Both the position numbers and the translations under genes were made by a program. DNA of 64,000 nucleotides from Bradyrhizobium septentrionale (lineage in GTDB: Bacteria; Pseudomonadota; Alphaproteobacteria; Rhizobiales; Xanthobacteraceae): assembly GCF_011516645.4 (NCBI RefSeq), contig NZ_CP088285.1, forward strand, positions 3,924,501 to 3,988,500, in the 5' to 3' direction. A model generated the notes under the pieces. That model was not told where the DNA came from. It worked only from the letters and a program-made list of their open reading frames with translations, and ran no database searches. This document shows positions 60,384 to 64,000 of this stretch, in pieces (the stretch's first letter is position 1; every line of letters begins with the position of its first letter).

Positions 60384-63300
60384 ATGCCCAGCTTCTTCAT
60401 CGACAGGCCGATCTTCGCCTGGGTCGTCGCGCTGTTCATCTGTCTGGTCGGTGCGATCTCGATTCCGCTGCTCGCGGTCGCCCAATATCCGATCATCGCG
60501 CCGCCCTCGATCTTGATCTCGACGAGCTATCCCGGCGCGTCGCCTGAAAACCTCTACAACAGCGTGACGCGGCTGATCGAGGAGGAGCTCAACGGCGCCG
60601 CCAACATCCTGAACTTCGAATCGACCTCCGACTCGCTCGGCCAGGTCGAGATCATCGCCAATTTCAAGCCGGGCACCGACACCAGCCAGGCCTCGGTCGA
60701 GGTGCAGAACCGCCTTAAGCGCGTCGAGGCGCGGCTGCCGCGCGCCGTGATCCAGCAGGGCATCCTGGTCGAGGAAGCCTCCTCTGCCGTGCTGCAGATC
60801 ATCACGCTGAACTCGACCGACGGCTCGCTGGATGAAGTCGGCCTCGGCGACTTCATGATCCGCAACGTGCTGGGCGAGGTGCGCCGCATCCCCGGCGTCG
60901 GCCGGGCTACGCTGTATTCGACCGAGCGCAGCCTGCGCATCTGGATCGATCCGGCCAAGCTGGTCGGCTACGGCCTCTCCGCCGACGACGTCAACAAGGC
61001 GATCACGGCGCAGAACGCCCAGGTCGCCTCCGGCAGCATCGGCGCCGAGCCGAGCACCGATATGCAGAAGATCTCCGCGCAGGTGCTGGTGAAGGGCCAG
61101 CTCTCCTCGCCCGACGAGTTCGGCGCGATCATCCTGCGTGCCAACCCGGACGGCTCGACGGTCCGCCTGCGCGACGTCGCTCGGATCGAGATCGGCGGCC
61201 TCAGCTATCAGTTCAACACCCGTCTGAACGGCAAGCCGACCGCGGGCCTCTCGGTGCTGCTGTCGCCGAAGGGCAATGCGCTGGCGACCGCGAGCGCGGT
61301 CGAGGCCAAGATGAAGGAGCTGTCGCGCTTCTTCCCGGCCAATATCGGCTACGAGATCCCCTACAACATCACCCCCGTCGTCAAGGCCTCGATCGAGAAA
61401 GTTTTGATGACGCTGGTCGAGGCGGTGGTGCTGGTGTTCATCGTGATGTTCCTGTTCCTGCAGAACATCCGCTACACCATCATTCCGACCATCGTGGTTC
61501 CGGTGGCGCTGCTCGGGACTTGCGCCACGCTGATGGTCGTGGGCTTCTCGATCAACATGCTGACCATGTTCGGCATGGTGCTGGCGGTCGGCATCCTGGT
61601 CGACGACGCCATCGTCGTGGTCGAGAACGTCGAGCGAATCATGGCCGAGGAAGGCCTGCCGCCGAAGGAGGCCACCAAAAAGGCGATGTCGCAGATCACC
61701 GGCGCCATCATCGGCATCACGCTGGTGCTGATGGCGGTGTTCGTGCCGATGGCGTTCTTCCCCGGCTCGGTCGGCATCATCTACCGCCAGTTCTCGGTCA
61801 CCATGGTGGCGGCGATCGCGTTCTCGGCGCTGCTCGCGCTGTCGCTGACGCCGGCGCTGTGCGCGACCTTGCTCAAGCCGGTCGAGAAGGGCCACGGCCA
61901 TGCCCGCAGGGGTGTGTTCGGCTGGTTCAACCGTGTGCTCGACTCCAGCCGCGCCGGCTATGTCAGCACGGTGCAGGCCGGACTGAAGCGCACCGGCCGC
62001 CTGATGCTGATCTATCTCGTGCTGTTCGCAGGCGTCGCCTATGGCTTCGTGCGGCTGCCCGGCGGCTTCCTGCCGGTCGACGACCAGGGCTTCATCACGA
62101 CCGACGTGCAGACGCCGTCGGAGTCGTCCTATGCCCGCACCGAAGCTGCGGTCGAGCAGGTCGAGAAGTACCTGAAGACCCGTGCCGGCATCGAGAACGT
62201 CACGTTCCTGACCGGCTTCAGCTTCCTCGGCCAGGGCATGAACACCGCGCAGGCCTTCATCACGCTGAAGGACTGGTCGGAGCGCGGCCCGAAGGATTCC
62301 GCTGCCGCGATCGTTGCCGACATCAACCGCGACCTGTCGTCGTCGATCCGCGACGCCAGGATTTCGGCGCTGCAGCCGCCGCCGATCGACAATCTCGGTA
62401 ACTCCTCGGGCTTCTCGTTCCGCCTGGAGGATCGCGGCCAGAAGGGCTATGCGGCGCTGATCGCCGCATCCGACCGCCTGATCGCGGAGGCCAATGCCAG
62501 TGCCGTGCTGCAGAAGGTCTATGTCGAAGGCCTGCCGCCGGCGCCGCAGGTCAATCTGATGATCGACCGCGAGAAGGCGGGCGCGTTCGGTCTCACCTTC
62601 GAGGACATCAACAACACGATCTCGACCAATCTCGGCTCGAACTACATCAACGACTTCCCGAACCGCGGACGCATGCAGCGCGTCATCGTGCAGGCCGACA
62701 AGACCAGCCGCATGAACGCGGACGACATCCTGAATTACAACGTCAAGAACAGCCGCGGCCAGCTGGTGCCGTTCTCGGCCTTCGCCACCATCGAGTGGTC
62801 GAAGGGGCCGACGCAAATTGCGGGCTTCAACTACTATCCGGCGGTGCGCATCTCCGGCGAGGCGCGGCCCGGCTTCACCTCGGGTGATGCGATCGCCGAG
62901 ATGGAGCGGCTTGCCGACAAGCTGCCGCGCGGCTTCGGCTACGAGTGGACCGGCCAGTCGCTGCAGGAGAAACTGTCGGGCTCGCAGGCACCCTTCCTGC
63001 TCGCGCTGTCGGTGCTGGTGGTGTTCCTGCTGCTCGCCGCGCTCTATGAGAGCTGGACCATTCCGCTCGCGGTTCTACTCACGATTCCGCTCGGCATTCT
63101 CGGCGCGGTGGTGGCCGCAACGATGCGCGGCCTGTCCAACGACGTCTATTTCACGGTCGGCCTGATCACCATCATCGGTCTCGCTGCCAAGGACGCGATC
63201 CTGATCATCGAATTCGCCAAGGATCTGCGCGCGCAGGGCAAGCCGCTGGTCGAGGCGACCATCGAGGCGTGCAGCCTCCGATTCCGCCCGATCCTGATGA

Positions 63301-63563
63301 CCGGCCTCGCCTTCGTCTGCGGCGTGCTGCCGATGGCGATCGCGACCGGCGCCGGCGGCGCCAGCCAGCAGGCGCTCGGCACGTCGGTGATGGGCGGCAT
63401 GATCGCCGTGGTGATCCTGGCGCTGTTGCTGGTGCCGGTGTTCTTCGTCAGCGTGCAGCGCGTGCTGGCGGGGGATCGGGAGAGGGCGCCGGAGCAGGGT
63501 GCGGTGCACAGCCCGTCTGCGCCGGCAAAGGGGGGCGCACTAAATGGTCATGGCCGGGCATAG
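60384..63563 (+). CDS. RND multidrug efflux pump (AcrB/MexB type)
   Basis: 1059 aa, full length, 12 transmembrane segments with two large periplasmic loops. Opening MPSFFIDRPIFAWVVALFI is the family start. Proton relay residues are present: the two Asp in GILVDDAIVVVENVER (TM4) and the Lys in GLAAKDAILIIEFA (TM10). Other blocks are NFKPGTDTSQASVEVQNRL and NLGSNYINDFPNRGRMQRV. It expels hydrophobic and amphiphilic compounds using the proton gradient. It starts six bases after the adaptor stop. Confidence 0.95.
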   Translation: MPSFFIDRPIFAWVVALFICLVGAISIPLLAVAQYPIIAPPSILISTSYPGASPENLYNSVTRLIEEELNGAANILNFESTSDSLGQVEIIANFKPGTDTSQASVEVQNRLKRVEARLPRAVIQQGILVEEASSAVLQIITLNSTDGSLDEVGLGDFMIRNVLGEVRRIPGVGRATLYSTERSLRIWIDPAKLVGYGLSADDVNKAITAQNAQVASGSIGAEPSTDMQKISAQVLVKGQLSSPDEFGAIILRANPDGSTVRLRDVARIEIGGLSYQFNTRLNGKPTAGLSVLLSPKGNALATASAVEAKMKELSRFFPANIGYEIPYNITPVVKASIEKVLMTLVEAVVLVFIVMFLFLQNIRYTIIPTIVVPVALLGTCATLMVVGFSINMLTMFGMVLAVGILVDDAIVVVENVERIMAEEGLPPKEATKKAMSQITGAIIGITLVLMAVFVPMAFFPGSVGIIYRQFSVTMVAAIAFSALLALSLTPALCATLLKPVEKGHGHARRGVFGWFNRVLDSSRAGYVSTVQAGLKRTGRLMLIYLVLFAGVAYGFVRLPGGFLPVDDQGFITTDVQTPSESSYARTEAAVEQVEKYLKTRAGIENVTFLTGFSFLGQGMNTAQAFITLKDWSERGPKDSAAAIVADINRDLSSSIRDARISALQPPPIDNLGNSSGFSFRLEDRGQKGYAALIAASDRLIAEANASAVLQKVYVEGLPPAPQVNLMIDREKAGAFGLTFEDINNTISTNLGSNYINDFPNRGRMQRVIVQADKTSRMNADDILNYNVKNSRGQLVPFSAFATIEWSKGPTQIAGFNYYPAVRISGEARPGFTSGDAIAEMERLADKLPRGFGYEWTGQSLQEKLSGSQAPFLLALSVLVVFLLLAALYESWTIPLAVLLTIPLGILGAVVAATMRGLSNDVYFTVGLITIIGLAAKDAILIIEFAKDLRAQGKPLVEATIEACSLRFRPILMTGLAFVCGVLPMAIATGAGGASQQALGTSVMGGMIAVVILALLLVPVFFVSVQRVLAGDRERAPEQGAVHSPSAPAKGGALNGHGRA

Positions 63564-63670
63564 CCGTCCGAAGGACGGCGTCGCTTCCGCTCGCCTATGA
63601 ACCGGCCATCCATTGAAACGACGACTCTTTGCGAAGATTGATGGATGCGCGGGTCAAGCCCGCGCATGAC
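63545..63670. repeat. Family F repeat region
   Basis: TGGTCATGGCCGGGCATAGC at the left and GGTCAAGCCCGCGCATGACG at the right are complementary at the ends. GCCGTCC-GAA-GGACGGC (63563-63579) is a hairpin that may stop the efflux transcript. Confidence 0.65.
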
Positions 63671-63676
63671 GAGCTA

Positions 63677-64000
63677 TCAATGCCCGAGCGGCTTCAAAAT
63701 CTTGATCAGCTCGCCGTGCACGAACTCGTTGCCGCAGACGACGTGGCCGGTCTGCAACGGGTCGTCATTGCCCTGGATGCCGGAGACGGTGCCGCCGGCT
63801 TCGCGGACCATGATCTGGCCCGCCGCGATGTCCCAGGGCTGCAGATTGCGCTCCCAAAAGCCGTCGAGCCGGCCGGCGGCGACGAAGGCGAGGTCGAGCG
63901 AGGCGGCGCCGAAGCGGCGGAAGCCCGCGACCTTGGTCTGCAGCGCGGCCATCTCCTGCAGCGCCAGCTGGTGATTGCCGCGGCCGATATGCGGCAGGCC
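63677..64000 (-). CDS. Inositol monophosphatase family protein, C-terminal part
   Basis: The frame is open to the window edge (GLPHIGRGNHQLALQEM...), so only the last 107 residues are visible. The family signature WDIAAG (in ERNLQPWDIAAGQIMVREAGG) holds a metal-binding Asp. FRRFGAASLDLAFVAAGRLDGFWE precedes it. It would be a SuhB/IMPase-type Mg-dependent phosphatase of inositol or sugar phosphates. The 5' half lies outside. Confidence 0.9.
   Translation of the reverse strand, partial: GLPHIGRGNHQLALQEMAALQTKVAGFRRFGAASLDLAFVAAGRLDGFWERNLQPWDIAAGQIMVREAGGTVSGIQGNDDPLQTGHVVCGNEFVHGELIKILKPLGH

Noticed and set aside
59283..62816. Long open frame on the minus strand (1177 codons).
   Set aside because: Antisense to the RND adaptor and pump, which have full motif support.

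Overview
The window reads as chromosomal DNA of a rhizobial alphaproteobacterium, most likely Bradyrhizobium or a close relative. The reasons are high GC throughout, GTG and TTG starts, an NdvA-type cyclic beta-glucan exporter, Gly/Tyr-rich small exported proteins, PsiF- and DUF1488-type genes, and several families of short palindromic intergenic repeats. This is inferred from protein resemblance and style; no species call is possible by eye.

Layout. 1-0.55 kb is the tail of an IS5-type transposase. 0.55-10 kb is mostly minus strand: an RTX protein, a peroxiredoxin, a DUF924 protein, FadD, a D,D-carboxypeptidase, NdvA and an orphan substrate-binding protein. 10-22 kb is mostly plus strand: a HisE-like protein, a YqaA membrane protein, nitronate monooxygenase coupled to a thioesterase, a hybrid histidine kinase, an alpha/beta hydrolase, and an acyl-CoA ligase divergent from a second nitronate monooxygenase.

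22.2-30.3 kb is the standout accessory block. It holds a TIR-domain protein on the minus strand, divergent from a patatin-like phospholipase, a SLOG-like Rossmann protein, a nucleoside-deoxyribosyltransferase-like domain fused to a MAP3K-TRAFs-binding/TPR-type scaffold, and a TIR-transmembrane-propeller protein. These are parts of nucleotide/NAD-centred bacterial conflict systems. Both TIR domains keep the putative catalytic Glu and the patatin keeps its Ser/Asp dyad. I infer an anti-phage abortive-infection system in which TIR enzymes make or consume a NAD-derived signal, the scaffold senses it and the lipase kills the cell. The divergent control region has three exact 14-bp-spaced direct repeats and a 14-bp palindrome. 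A decayed tRNA-Leu copy lies 19 bp past the last gene, and the intact tRNA-Leu(CAA) is 3.1 kb further on.

30.4-46.7 kb carries housekeeping and small genes: an O-methyltransferase/TetR pair with a palindromic operator, RidA, a cytochrome c relic, DsbB, a run of small unknown genes, an AbrB-type membrane protein, PsiF, a TetR with two operators facing a thioesterase pair, an LrgA/LrgB pair, TauE/SafE, a DsbA-like protein, and LysR/SDR with a second SDR broken by a frameshift. 46.8-58.7 kb has an esterase coupled to a catalytically dead trypsin/PDZ homologue, DUF2252, an internally deleted acyl-CoA ligase relic, PilZ, LysR/aldo-keto reductase, a structured non-coding repeat, and a MotA/MotB-like pair mixed with VOC and GNAT genes. 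59.1-63.6 kb is a two-gene RND efflux operon, and the window ends inside an inositol-monophosphatase family gene.
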